From positions 1-56,468 of the forward strand of contig JAWLED010000008.1 in the NCBI GenBank assembly GCA_041686235.1: DNA of 56,468 nt, in the 5' to 3' direction. Under the pieces are notes generated by a model, which was not told where the DNA came from, did not search any database, and saw only the letters and a list, made by a program, of their open reading frames with translations. Origin of the DNA: JAAAOH01 sp041686235 (GTDB lineage Bacteria; Spirochaetota; Spirochaetia; DSM-27196; PWMO01). Position 1 is the stretch's first letter. Every line of letters starts with the position of its first letter. Of the stretch, positions 7,800-15,653 are shown in pieces. A program made the translations under genes and the position numbers.

Positions 7800-8936
7800 C
7801 TACTCCCCCGCAACGAGCTCTCGCGAGACGGGATTACCGTCGCGATACCTTATGCGCAAAAAGGGCTCGCCGTCCCGATAGGTGGTCTCCTCCCTGCTGC
7901 GCTTGCCTCGATACACGATTTCTTTCACCGGCTTCTCCCGCACACGGACGACCCTGCGGGCGAGCTCACCGTTCTCATCGTATTCGTATTCCTCCACCCG
8001 ACGACCGGCAAGGTCACGCCCCTCGCTAACAACCCGGGAAAGATTCCCGTCCTCGTACTCTCGGCGGCTGCGAGAGATGACCTCCCCGTCCACCTCGACC
8101 CGCGTAGAGACGAGCCGCCCCTCGGCGAACCGTTCGACTCGGACGCCGGTTTCGTTTCGGTCACGAGTAGTCACCACGCGCTCACCGTCGCCCTCATAGC
8201 GGTACTCCTGGCGCCGCACCACGTCCCCGCCGCGGCGCTCGGCGCGGAACGCTACCCGCCCACTTCGGTCGTAGCGAACCACCGTTACCTCCTCACCGTT
8301 TCGAAACGACTCTTCGAACAGCCGGCCCTCCGCGTAGGCATAGCGCGTCTCGCGGCGCACATCTCCGTCACGAACACGTGAGACGCGCCGCACGCGGCCC
8401 TCGGAATCGTACTCGAACTCATCGGTATATGTCGGGTCCTCGTCGTCGGCGTCCGCGGAATCCCCTTCTGCGTCGACCTCGAAATGTCGCTCGCGCACCC
8501 GCCGGCCGTCCCGATATTCGAGCTCCACACGCTCGGAGAGCTCTCCCGCCTCGTCGTAGTCGCGCTCCTCCTCCACGCGTCCGCGCTCGTCGTAGAGGCG
8601 GACGTACCGAAGGTCTCCGTCGTCGTAGCGTTCCTCTCTCACAAGCCGGCCCCTGCCGCTGCTGAGATAGCGTTCGCGACGGATGATGACCTCCTCCCGA
8701 TAGAGGCTCCGCTCCCGCTCTCCGTCGACCTCGCGGACCTCGAGCACGTAATCATGGTCATCCCGCTGAGCCTCTTCAATCGGCTCGATCTCCATACCGG
8801 CGGCATTCGATCGGTACAGCTCCTGTGCCCCGAGCACACTACTTGCCGTTACCACGATGAGCACCACGAAAGCGAAGCGACGGCTGAAAGGTCCGCCGAC
8901 GCGCGCCGGCTGTGGCGAGAGACCACGCGCTATCAT
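7800..8936 (-). CDS. Exported YD/MORN-like repeat protein
   Basis: Function unknown. A 378-residue protein with an N-terminal basic segment, a hydrophobic signal sequence (about 20-36) and a likely signal-peptidase site near VLGA-Q. The mature part is very rich in Arg, Glu, Asp and Tyr, built from short repeats around motifs such as YDxxGR and YDENGEL, which resemble YD/Rhs or MORN_2 repeats and probably form a beta-sheet surface. The start is the ATG at 8936, which overlaps the ftsY stop (ATGA). It stops just before the first Lol permease. Its place between ftsY and the Lol genes fits an envelope protein made with the secretion machinery, but no activity can be inferred. Confidence 0.8.
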   Translation of the reverse strand: MIARGLSPQPARVGGPFSRRFAFVVLIVVTASSVLGAQELYRSNAAGMEIEPIEEAQRDDHDYVLEVREVDGERERSLYREEVIIRRERYLSSGRGRLVREERYDDGDLRYVRLYDERGRVEEERDYDEAGELSERVELEYRDGRRVRERHFEVDAEGDSADADDEDPTYTDEFEYDSEGRVRRVSRVRDGDVRRETRYAYAEGRLFEESFRNGEEVTVVRYDRSGRVAFRAERRGGDVVRRQEYRYEGDGERVVTTRDRNETGVRVERFAEGRLVSTRVEVDGEVISRSRREYEDGNLSRVVSEGRDLAGRRVEEYEYDENGELARRVVRVREKPVKEIVYRGKRSREETTYRDGEPFLRIRYRDGNPVSRELVAGE

Positions 8937-9850
8937 GTAACATCGCTCCCGAGCAACTCCGCCACATACGTCTTCGTATCGAAGGGGACAAGGCTGTCGT
9001 AGGTTTCGCCCCGCCCGAGAAACGCACATGGAATGCCGAGGTCCTTGCCGATGGGAACGAGAATACCACCTTTGGCGGTCGAATCGTATTTGGCAAGCAC
9101 GACCGCGTCGAGCCCGACGGCCTCGTGGAAGATTTCTGCCTGTCGCAGGGCGTTTTGCCCCGTCGTGGCATCGATGACCAGAATCCGTTTGTATGCCGCA
9201 TCGGCGGCGCGGTTTCTGATGATCTTATCTATCTTCGACAGCTCGTTCACCAAGTTTTGTTTACTATGCATGCGTCCGGCGGTATCGGCGAGAACGAGTC
9301 GAGAGCCGCGTGAGCGTGCACTTTCGAGCGCATCGAAAATGACCGCGCCGGGATCGGCTCCCGGGGCTTGTTTGATGGTTCGGATGCCGAGACGCTCACC
9401 GTGGAGCGAAAGCTGATCGATAGCCGCCGCCCGGAAGGTGTCTCCGGCTGCGAGCACCACGTCTTCGGAGTCGGATGTGGAATCGCTGCGGTAGTACTGG
9501 GCAAGCTTTGCGATCGTGGTCGTTTTTCCCACCCCATTTACCCCGAGAACGAGAAACACGTTCAAACGTTCCGGATCGAGCTCGAGGCGGTATTCCTGTA
9601 AGTAGTTACTGAGAATCTCGCCGAGAGCAGAGAGGAACTCCTCGCGGCCCTCCAGCCGTTTGGAGCGTGCCCTACTTCTGAGCTCGTCCACCGCTTCCAT
9701 GGTCACCGCAGAGCCCATGTCGGCCTCGATAAGCAGGTCCTCGAGCTCTTCGTAGAACTCTTCCCCCTCTACCGATCGACTAAACAGCTCTTTGAGCCGG
9801 CCGCCGAGCCCCTTCTTCGCCGTCGATGTCTTTTTGCTGCGCCACTTCAG
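8933..9850 (-). CDS. ftsY: Signal recognition particle receptor FtsY
   Basis: SRP GTPase that docks ribosome-SRP complexes at the membrane. With the start proposed here the protein has 305 residues: a short N domain, then the G domain with G1 GVNGVGKTT (103-111), DTFRAAA, G3 DTAGR (189-193) and the closing GRGE motif. The usual G4 TKxD is AKYD here (253-256), an unusual threonine-to-alanine change. No ATG, GTG or TTG fits; the only good initiation context is CTG at 9850, eight bases after GGAGGGG, immediately behind the PEGA gene stop. The long upstream open frame lies inside the PEGA gene. There is no acidic A domain, as in many non-enteric FtsY proteins. Confidence 0.93.
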   Translation of the reverse strand: MKWRSKKTSTAKKGLGGRLKELFSRSVEGEEFYEELEDLLIEADMGSAVTMEAVDELRSRARSKRLEGREEFLSALGEILSNYLQEYRLELDPERLNVFLVLGVNGVGKTTTIAKLAQYYRSDSTSDSEDVVLAAGDTFRAAAIDQLSLHGERLGIRTIKQAPGADPGAVIFDALESARSRGSRLVLADTAGRMHSKQNLVNELSKIDKIIRNRAADAAYKRILVIDATTGQNALRQAEIFHEAVGLDAVVLAKYDSTAKGGILVPIGKDLGIPCAFLGRGETYDSLVPFDTKTYVAELLGSDVT

Positions 9851-9864
9851 TGTGTTACCCCTCC

Positions 9865-11370
9865 TTAGTGCGCGTATTGCCCCGCGCGGATGTACTTTAC
9901 CAACTGAACCATCATATTTACAAACAGCCCGGCACTCACCGCCGTCGTGCCGCGTGCGCTCCAGAGCATGGCGTTCGCCGTGGTCGCCAGGCGCTCGGCC
10001 TCCGAACGGCTGAGCTCGCTCGACGGGGTGCCGCCGGGATAGAGCGCCGCGATATCCTGATACATTCCGTTCAGCATAACCGGAAATGGAAGGGACAACG
10101 CAAACCACCCGAACGCAGAATAGAAGCTATCTCGGCGGTCCTCGACGATCGCCGGCCAGTCTCCCTGGTCGGGAACCAGCTCTCTGGTGATCTCGTGTGG
10201 CGCTTGATTCGACAGAACGACCTTCTCATCGAGATATCCCTCCCGAGATAGAATAGCGGTCTCGAGATCAGCGGGTCGCTGCAGCGTCAACGGCGTCACC
10301 CCTTGCCATATGGAGCCCACGTAGACGTCCGCTCCCTCAGGTCGGCTTTCGAGCCGCACCTCGCCGCTCTCGGGCTCAGGAAACTCGAGCTCTACCGACG
10401 TGGTCTCAAACCGAGACACCTCGACCTCTTGCTGCTCGTCGTCGAAGCCCTCTTGCGAGGCCCGAACGTCTCGGGTGCCGGTACGCGTATACGAGAGCGT
10501 TACCTCCCCAAAACCCACCAGCCGGTCGTCCACGTAAATCGCCGCATCATCGAGCGAGCTCGTAATCGACAGACGTCCCCAGGGTCGCCCGAGAAGCTCT
10601 TCGGCGAGCTCTTCGCGCAACGACTCTAACAGTGCCTCGGTGTCTCCCGGAGCACCGGCGGTGCGTTGTTCGTGAACGACTCGCTCGAGAAACCGGCTAT
10701 AGACCTCCGTCCTCACCACAAGCGTGTCTTCGACCTCTTCGATGTGTCCTGTGATAAGCAGGTCGAGGTCTTCTTCGCGGGAAAGCCGGCGGGGGTAGCG
10801 GTCGACGGCGAACGGCTGCGTCCCCTCCGTTACCGCCCCTTCAGCGGGACCTCCCGCCGAGTCGTCGGCGGACTCTCCGGGAAACGAAAGCGGCTTGGTG
10901 CGCTCGATGTCTACTGCAGAAGTATCGAGCGCCTCGAAGGCGGCAAGCTCCGCCCGCGCCGCTTCGAGATCTTCTCTGGCCGCCTCCACCCGCTCCGTGC
11001 GTTTATCCTCGCGGCCGGTATCAAAGCGTAATTCCCCAAGCCGATCGACACGCTCATCCACCTTGGCACCTGCCTCTACGACGGCCTCCTCGAGCAGGGC
11101 CTGCGCCTGCGCTTCTCGCTCGGTGTCCGAGAGGCGACGTTCGGGCAACTGTGACATCTCCTCCCTCAGGAGGCGAGGAATCGTATGGGCAAGCTCGGGA
11201 TTTGCCTGTGAGATGCCCTGTGAATCAAATACTTGAAACCCGACAACGTACTCCTCCCGCGGGTCCTCCGGTGCCTCGATGTCGGGCTCCGCCTCGCTCG
11301 TGCCGCCCGCCTGGAGGTTTCCGGCACAAAGCAACGCCAATGTCGCCGTGCAAACGAGGAGCCTACGCAT
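9865..11370 (-). CDS. Exported PEGA-domain protein
   Basis: Function unknown. About 501 residues: an N-terminal signal sequence (residues 1-21), a region with an Asp/Glu/Arg-rich coiled-coil-like segment (about 85-140), two consecutive PEGA-type beta-sandwich repeats (about 280-415; the second contains RPEGADVYVGSIWQGVTPL) and C-terminal hydrophobic segments. PEGA repeats are common in surface and cell-wall proteins, and the PEGA-plus-C-terminal-membrane layout is frequent in spirochaetes. ATG at 11370 is used; it overlaps the receiver gene stop by 8 bases. A GTG six bases farther up, better spaced from GAAGG, is an alternative. Confidence 0.78.
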   Translation of the reverse strand: MRRLLVCTATLALLCAGNLQAGGTSEAEPDIEAPEDPREEYVVGFQVFDSQGISQANPELAHTIPRLLREEMSQLPERRLSDTEREAQAQALLEEAVVEAGAKVDERVDRLGELRFDTGREDKRTERVEAAREDLEAARAELAAFEALDTSAVDIERTKPLSFPGESADDSAGGPAEGAVTEGTQPFAVDRYPRRLSREEDLDLLITGHIEEVEDTLVVRTEVYSRFLERVVHEQRTAGAPGDTEALLESLREELAEELLGRPWGRLSITSSLDDAAIYVDDRLVGFGEVTLSYTRTGTRDVRASQEGFDDEQQEVEVSRFETTSVELEFPEPESGEVRLESRPEGADVYVGSIWQGVTPLTLQRPADLETAILSREGYLDEKVVLSNQAPHEITRELVPDQGDWPAIVEDRRDSFYSAFGWFALSLPFPVMLNGMYQDIAALYPGGTPSSELSRSEAERLATTANAMLWSARGTTAVSAGLFVNMMVQLVKYIRAGQYAH

Positions 11371-11734
11371 GACCACGCACAACCTTCGTGACGGCGGAGC
11401 TCAAGCGCTCATTGGAGAACGGCTTCACGACGAACTCGCGCGCACCGCGGCGCAGTGCCTGCATGACCATCTGCTGCTCGCCGAGGGCGCTGCACATGAC
11501 CACGTTTGCCTGAGGGTCGATCAGCATCAGTTTTTCCAGCGCGGTAATCCCATCCATGACGGGCATGGCGATGTCGAGAATCACCACGTCCGGACGCGTA
11601 TGGGCATAAGCCAATACCCCATCGCGCCCGTTCTCGGCCTCCGAAACCACGAGAAAGTCTTCCTGCGCAAGCGCCTTCCGTATGGCTGCACGCATCATCG
11701 GAAGGTCGTCCACCACCAATACGCGGATGGCCAT
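11363..11734 (-). CDS. Stand-alone CheY-like response regulator receiver
   Basis: A single receiver domain (123 residues) without an output domain. It has the acidic pocket VVDD (8-11), the phospho-acceptor Asp in VILDIAMP, the switch Ser in MCSALG and the conserved Lys in VVKPF. Such proteins act by protein-protein contact, as CheY does at the flagellar switch. No kinase is adjacent; it sits three bases after prfB in the same operon, with poor ribosome-binding sequence, so it is probably translationally coupled. The motor-binding Tyr region of true CheY is not convincing, so the chemotaxis role is open. Confidence 0.9.
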   Translation of the reverse strand: MAIRVLVVDDLPMMRAAIRKALAQEDFLVVSEAENGRDGVLAYAHTRPDVVILDIAMPVMDGITALEKLMLIDPQANVVMCSALGEQQMVMQALRRGAREFVVKPFSNERLSSAVTKVVRGHA

Positions 11735-11737
11735 GAT

Positions 11738-12854
11738 CTAAGAAGCTTTACCGGTGCGCTGAGCCCACGTATATCGAAGATACTCTTCGATAAATCCGTC
11801 GATGTCGCCGTCCATTACGGCCTGCACGTTGCCGACCTCCATCTTCGTTCTGTGGTCTTTGACCATATTGTATGGATGGAACACGTAGGAGCGAATCTGG
11901 TTCCCCCAGGAAATGTCGCGTTTTTCCATCGCGTTTTCTTGTTGCTCGCGGTCGCGCTCGGCGCGATAGTGTTCGTAGAGCCGGGATCGAAGCACCTTCA
12001 TCGCAGTCGCGCGGTTCTTCTGCTGGCTGCGCTCGTTTTGACACTGTACCACGATGCCGGTCTCGTGATGGGTGATACGCACCGCCGAGTCGGTTTTGTT
12101 GACGTGCTGACCCCCCGCTCCACTGGCGCGATACGTGTCGATGCGGATGTCGTCGGGCTTGACCTCGACGTCGATCTCGTCGTCGACAACGGGTGATACG
12201 TACACTGAAGCAAAGGAGGTGTGCCGTCTCCCGCCGGAGTCAAACGGAGAGATACGCACGAGCCGGTGGATTCCGGATTCCGTTTTCAGGTACCCGTAGG
12301 CGTAGTCGCCGTCTACCTGGAGCGTTACCGATTTGATACCGCCTTCAGCTTCTTGCATGTCCAACATACGGGTTTTGAATCCCTTGCGTTCCGTCCACCG
12401 CTGGTACATTCGCAGCAGCATGCTCACCCAGTCACAGGCCTCCGTTCCACCGGCGCCTGAGTGAACCGTCAAAAACGCCGCATTGCCGTCGGTCTCCTCG
12501 CTGAGGAGCTCCAAGACCCGCAAGCGCTCGTAGCGATTCTGTAAGTCGGACAGCGTCGCGCGAATCTCCTTTTCGAAAGAAGGATCTCCCTCCTCGACGG
12601 CCATCGCGTAGAGTCCTTCCAAATCTTCGAGCTCGTTGACCAGAGCTTGCCACGGCTCAAAGCGGTTTTTCAGCCGTTTGAGCTCAGACATGGTCTTTTC
12701 TGCGTGCTCGCGGTCGTTCCAGAACTCCGGAGACGCGCTTTTTTGCTCGAGCGTCTCAATCTGCTCCTTCATCCGATCGGAGTCAAAGACGCCTCCAGGT
12801 ATCGAGGATATTCTCTTTGAGCTCCTCTAACGGAGCCTGTAGTTCTTGTAGCAT
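11738..12854 (-). CDS. prfB: Peptide chain release factor 2, expressed through a programmed +1 frameshift
   Basis: RF2 terminates translation at UGA and UAA. The gene needs a +1 frameshift: the first 23 codons run from the ATG at 12854 (GGGAGGA six bases upstream) to CTT at 12788-12786, followed by in-frame TGA. Skipping the T at 12785 continues as GAC TCC GAT into the long frame, giving 371 residues, the normal RF2 length. The RF2 stop-codon-reading tripeptide SPF occurs in RISPFDSGG and the catalytic GGQ in SGAGGQHVNKTDSAVR. This frameshift is an autoregulatory device in which low RF2 favours shifting at its own UGA. First gene of a long minus-strand run down to the Lol genes. Confidence 0.96.
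12782..12797 (-). promoter_or_regulatory. prfB programmed +1 frameshift signal
   Basis: The transcribed strand reads TGGAGG, CGT, CTT, TGA, C. This reproduces the known RF2 slippery site: CTTTGAC with an internal Shine-Dalgarno-like GGAGG placed three bases before the CTT, the same geometry as in Escherichia coli. The in-frame stop is at 12785-12783. Confidence 0.95.
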
Positions 12855-13002
12855 GGTGTTCCTCCCGGTGTCGTGGGTTCGCTTTCGAATATATCGAATT
12901 CCGGCAAATGATGCCACCAACCGGTCGTCCGAGGTGCCGGGCATCGCTGCCGGACCGTGGCGAGCTACGCGCCGATGACTTTTTTCCATCGGTTTGCGTC
13001 GT

Positions 13003-13008
13003 TATACT
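13003..13008 (+). promoter_or_regulatory. Candidate -10 box of the encapsulin operon
   Basis: TATACT at 13003-13008 is a good -10 hexamer in the divergent region before the ferritin gene. No convincing -35 hexamer lies at 16-18 bases, which suggests an activator or an extended context. The predicted start near 13015 leaves a leader of about 57 bases. On the opposite strand, TATATT (12893-12888) is a weak -10 candidate for prfB. Confidence 0.4.
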
Positions 13009-13009
13009 A

Positions 13010-13046
13010 TTGAAAGTCCCGCGAACAAACGGGACACGGAATTCAA
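13010..13046 (+). promoter_or_regulatory. Interrupted inverted repeat in the encapsulin leader
   Basis: GTCCCG (13016-13021) and CGGGAC (13030-13035) pair around an 8-base loop, and outer arms TTGAA (13010-13014) and TTCAA (13042-13046) extend the symmetry. It lies at the predicted transcript start, directly after the -10 box. It can be a 5-prime stabilising hairpin or an operator for a metal or oxidative-stress regulator. It does not match a Fur or DtxR consensus that I could recognise. Confidence 0.4.
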
Positions 13047-13071
13047 AGTGGACGGTGTTAAGGAGAATTAC

Positions 13072-13449
13072 ATGAGCGACTATCATGAGCCCACAGGGGA
13101 ATTAAGTGAAAATCTTCGTGACCAGGTCAGGGTGCTTCACAGTCTCCGGGAGGAAGTAGAAGCGGTCGACTGGTACAACCAGCGTATGGAGGCCTCCGGC
13201 GATCCCGCCGTGCAGCAGATTCTTCGACACAATCGAGACGAGGAGATGGAGCACGCGGCGATGGCTCTCGAGTGGCTGAGACGCAATATGGACGGCTGGG
13301 ACGATGCGCTTCGCACCTACCTCTTCACTACCGGTAACCTCATCGACATCGAGGACGCCGCGGAAGGGGGCGGAGGCGGAGGCGGATCGCAATCCGGCTC
13401 CAGCGGTAACGATGAGTCCGATCTCGGCATCGGAAGTCTCAAAGAGTAG
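13072..13449 (+). CDS. Encapsulated ferritin (encapsulin cargo ferroxidase)
   Basis: Ferroxidase packaged inside the encapsulin shell, oxidising ferrous iron for storage. The 125-residue protein has the two-helix EncFtn layout: the first helix carries E27/E28/E30 with W34-Y35, and the second the HNRDEEMEHA block with E58 and H61, matching by spacing the metal ligands E32, E62 and H65 of the Rhodospirillum EncFtn. A Gly/Ser-rich linker (about 98-115) leads to the C-terminal SDLGIGSLKE, a typical encapsulin cargo-loading peptide. The ATG at 13072 follows AAGGAG; an upstream in-frame start at 12994 overlaps the promoter and is unlikely. The shell gene starts 20 bases downstream. Confidence 0.94.
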   Translation: MSDYHEPTGELSENLRDQVRVLHSLREEVEAVDWYNQRMEASGDPAVQQILRHNRDEEMEHAAMALEWLRRNMDGWDDALRTYLFTTGNLIDIEDAAEGGGGGGGSQSGSSGNDESDLGIGSLKE

Positions 13450-13469
13450 AGGATATAAGGAGAGGATCC

Positions 13470-14264
13470 ATGAGTATACTTCGCAGGTCAAAGGCGCCGC
13501 TCTCGCAAGCCGCATGGGCGGAAGTCGACGAGCAGGCACGTCGCTGTTTTGAAGCAACGTTGTCGGTGCGGCGCTTTGCTGATATCGACGGGCCGCACGG
13601 AATAGAGTACTTCGCAGCACCAAGCGGCAGGCTCAGCGTGCCGGCCACGCAACCCAAGAGCGGGGCTCGCTACGGAATCGCCCAGGTCCAGCCACTGGTA
13701 GAGATGCGCGTGCCCTTCGAGTTGAACGTGTGGGAGTTGGATAATCTTACCCGCGGCGCCAAAGACGTCGATCTTGGTCCGCTCGAGACCGCTGCATGGG
13801 AAGCCGCACGCTTCGAAGAGACCGCGGTGTATAACGGGCTCGAAGACGCCGGTATCAAAGCGCTCGCCGAGACAAGTGAGCACAAGCCGGTGTCTTTCGG
13901 TAAAGACCGAACAAACATGATCCCGGCGGTAGCTTCGGCGGTAACTCAGCTGCAGAAGTCGATGGTCGAGGGGCCGTACGCGATGGTCGTCACCGAAGAT
14001 GTCTGGCACCATCTGTTGAGCGCAGTCAACGGCCGCCCCCTGATACACCACGTGGAGTACATCCTTTCGGGACCGGTCGTGTTTAGCCCGTTTGTCGAAC
14101 GGTCCATGCTGGCCTCCATTCGTGGCGGGGACTTCGAGCTCGTTCTGGGACAAGATTTGTCGGTCGGCTACGAGAGCCACACCAGCGAAAGCGTCAAGCT
14201 GTTTTTCACCGAATCGTTTACCTTCCGCGCCCTCGATCCGAAGGCGCTGGTCTTCTTCGAGTAG
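13470..14264 (+). CDS. Family 1 encapsulin shell protein
   Basis: HK97-fold protein that self-assembles into an icosahedral nanocompartment. The 264 residues match the usual Family 1 length. Recognisable features are the N-terminal RRSKAPLSQAAWAEVDEQA segment that lines the shell interior and binds cargo peptides, the central PLVEMRVPFELNVWELDN-like E-loop region, and the C-terminal segment VGYESHTSESVKLFFTESF. ATG is preceded by AAGGAGAGG. It is translated directly after its ferritin cargo, a classical cargo-shell pair for iron storage and protection from iron-driven oxidative stress. No phage genes are nearby, so this is not a prophage capsid. Confidence 0.94.
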   Translation: MSILRRSKAPLSQAAWAEVDEQARRCFEATLSVRRFADIDGPHGIEYFAAPSGRLSVPATQPKSGARYGIAQVQPLVEMRVPFELNVWELDNLTRGAKDVDLGPLETAAWEAARFEETAVYNGLEDAGIKALAETSEHKPVSFGKDRTNMIPAVASAVTQLQKSMVEGPYAMVVTEDVWHHLLSAVNGRPLIHHVEYILSGPVVFSPFVERSMLASIRGGDFELVLGQDLSVGYESHTSESVKLFFTESFTFRALDPKALVFFE

Positions 14265-14278
14265 GTGCAGAGATCGAG

Positions 14279-14314
14279 GCGAGGGCCGGGGTTGGGTCGA
14301 AAGCGGCACCTCGC
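14279..14314 (+). terminator. Possible weak terminator after the encapsulin gene
   Basis: GCGAGG (14279-14284) and CCTCGC (14309-14314) can pair across a 24-base loop and are followed by a pyrimidine-rich stretch. The stem is short, so this is tentative. A separate promoter follows for the next gene. Confidence 0.25.
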
Positions 14315-14372
14315 GCCCTCCTCTCTTCTCCTGTTCTGCCACCGCTCGCCCCGTCGTGGCGCTTGCCGTCTA

Positions 14373-14402
14373 TAGACAGGCGCTTTACCGGCCGATTATA
14401 GT
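14373..14402 (+). promoter_or_regulatory. Candidate promoter placing +1 at the start codon of the next gene
   Basis: TAGACA (14373-14378), an 18-base spacer and TATAGT (14397-14402). Only six bases separate the -10 box from the ATG at 14409, and no Shine-Dalgarno sequence is present, so the transcript would begin at or next to the start codon. Confidence 0.5.
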
Positions 14403-14408
14403 GACGTA

Positions 14409-15653
14409 ATGAGGCGAACAATTCTCTGCGCAGCCCTTCTCCTGATGGTAATCGCCGCCGATCGGGTCGTCGCGAACGAGGCGGTGTACGCGCCCTTCGC
14501 ATCCCGTTTTCGAGTGGCGGTTGGCGATTCGAGTGTTCGACTCACGTGGCGTGATGCTACCTCAGATGTGGAGGTCTACCGCGTGTACCGTCACGACGAG
14601 GAGATTACCGATGAGACGTTCGCCGAGGCTACGCTCGTAGGTACCGTTGCCCCCGGCGAGGAAACCTTTGTCGATACACCGGGTCCCGGCTCTCATCACT
14701 ACGCCGTGCTTGCCGAAAACGAGGCCGGCAGTGTGTTCCGGGTTTTCATCCCCTTCAGAAACAAGACGATAGAGCCCATTCGGTTTGCCGAAGAGACCAC
14801 TCCTGCCGAGGAGGAGGAGGAGACCGAAGCGAAGGTTACGGGGATCAGCGCCGAGCGAGAGGACGACACGGTGTCGGTGAGCTTCGACGCGCAGCCGGCG
14901 GAACAGGAACTGATCCTATTTCGAAGCTCGAAGCCGATCGACTCGGCCGATTCGCTTGGTCAAGCAACCCGGATCGCGACCACTACGGTGGGCGAAGCAC
15001 CGGTGACCGACTACCCCGTCCCCGGCGTGAATTACTACTACGGCGTGTTCACCTCCCAGTCGCTCGAAGAGGGCACCCCCCGCTTCGAAGCGGGCGTTAC
15101 CGTAACCGACTCGCCGGTGGAGATCCCGCTTACCGCATCCCGCACGACCCTTCCGTCGTTCGAAGCCTCACCCCGTTCGCCGAATCCTCTGCCCTTCCTT
15201 CGCCTTTCGCGAGAGTTCGAACAGGGACAACGGGTTCTTCCACGTAATCCTGCCGGGCTCATCGTGTCGGTCCCGCTGGATTCGTCCACGAACGACTCGA
15301 TAGACGCCGTGATGGAGAGTCTGCCAAGCTCCGCAGACGATGCCGTCGAGACCGCCGTTTTGCCGGAGGACCGCAAACCCGCCGACAAAGGACCGGAAAG
15401 TGCGCTCTCGAGTATCGTCGATGGAGCCATAGCGCGCGAAGACTGGACCGAAGCCGAGCACCTTCTCGATAACCTGCTCTCGACTCCGCTCCCGGAGTCC
15501 GTTGAGTCGCGGGCCCATTTCTATCTCGGGCAGACCTACTACTTTACCGACCGACCGCGAAAGGCGTTCTTCGAGTTCCTTCTTGCCGAACAGGACTATT
15601 ACGTTGCCACGCAACCATGGATCGACACCGTGCTCGCCGAGATAGAGAGCTAA
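14409..15653 (+). CDS. Secreted protein with FN3-like domains, function unknown
   Basis: A 414-residue protein with a signal sequence (1-22, likely cut after VAN). Residues about 30-115 look like a fibronectin type III domain (VRLTWRDATSDVEVYRVYR, then HHYAVLAENEAGS), and a second such module may follow at about 145-230. The middle is low-complexity and acidic, and the C-terminal 85 residues (AIAREDWTEAEHLLDNLL, HFYLGQTYYF) look like TPR-type helices. No catalytic motif is visible. A periplasmic or surface protein is inferred. Its stop overlaps the stop of the convergent DUF429 gene by 4 bases. Confidence 0.75.
   Translation: MRRTILCAALLLMVIAADRVVANEAVYAPFASRFRVAVGDSSVRLTWRDATSDVEVYRVYRHDEEITDETFAEATLVGTVAPGEETFVDTPGPGSHHYAVLAENEAGSVFRVFIPFRNKTIEPIRFAEETTPAEEEEETEAKVTGISAEREDDTVSVSFDAQPAEQELILFRSSKPIDSADSLGQATRIATTTVGEAPVTDYPVPGVNYYYGVFTSQSLEEGTPRFEAGVTVTDSPVEIPLTASRTTLPSFEASPRSPNPLPFLRLSREFEQGQRVLPRNPAGLIVSVPLDSSTNDSIDAVMESLPSSADDAVETAVLPEDRKPADKGPESALSSIVDGAIAREDWTEAEHLLDNLLSTPLPESVESRAHFYLGQTYYFTDRPRKAFFEFLLAEQDYYVATQPWIDTVLAEIES

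Noticed and set aside
13102..13623. 173-residue minus-strand frame across the ferritin/encapsulin junction
   Set aside because: It is antisense to two well-supported genes and has no supporting motifs.
13470..14264. Prophage major capsid protein
   Set aside because: The HK97 fold could suggest a phage, but no other phage genes are present and the adjacent ferritin has a cargo-loading peptide, so encapsulin is the better call.
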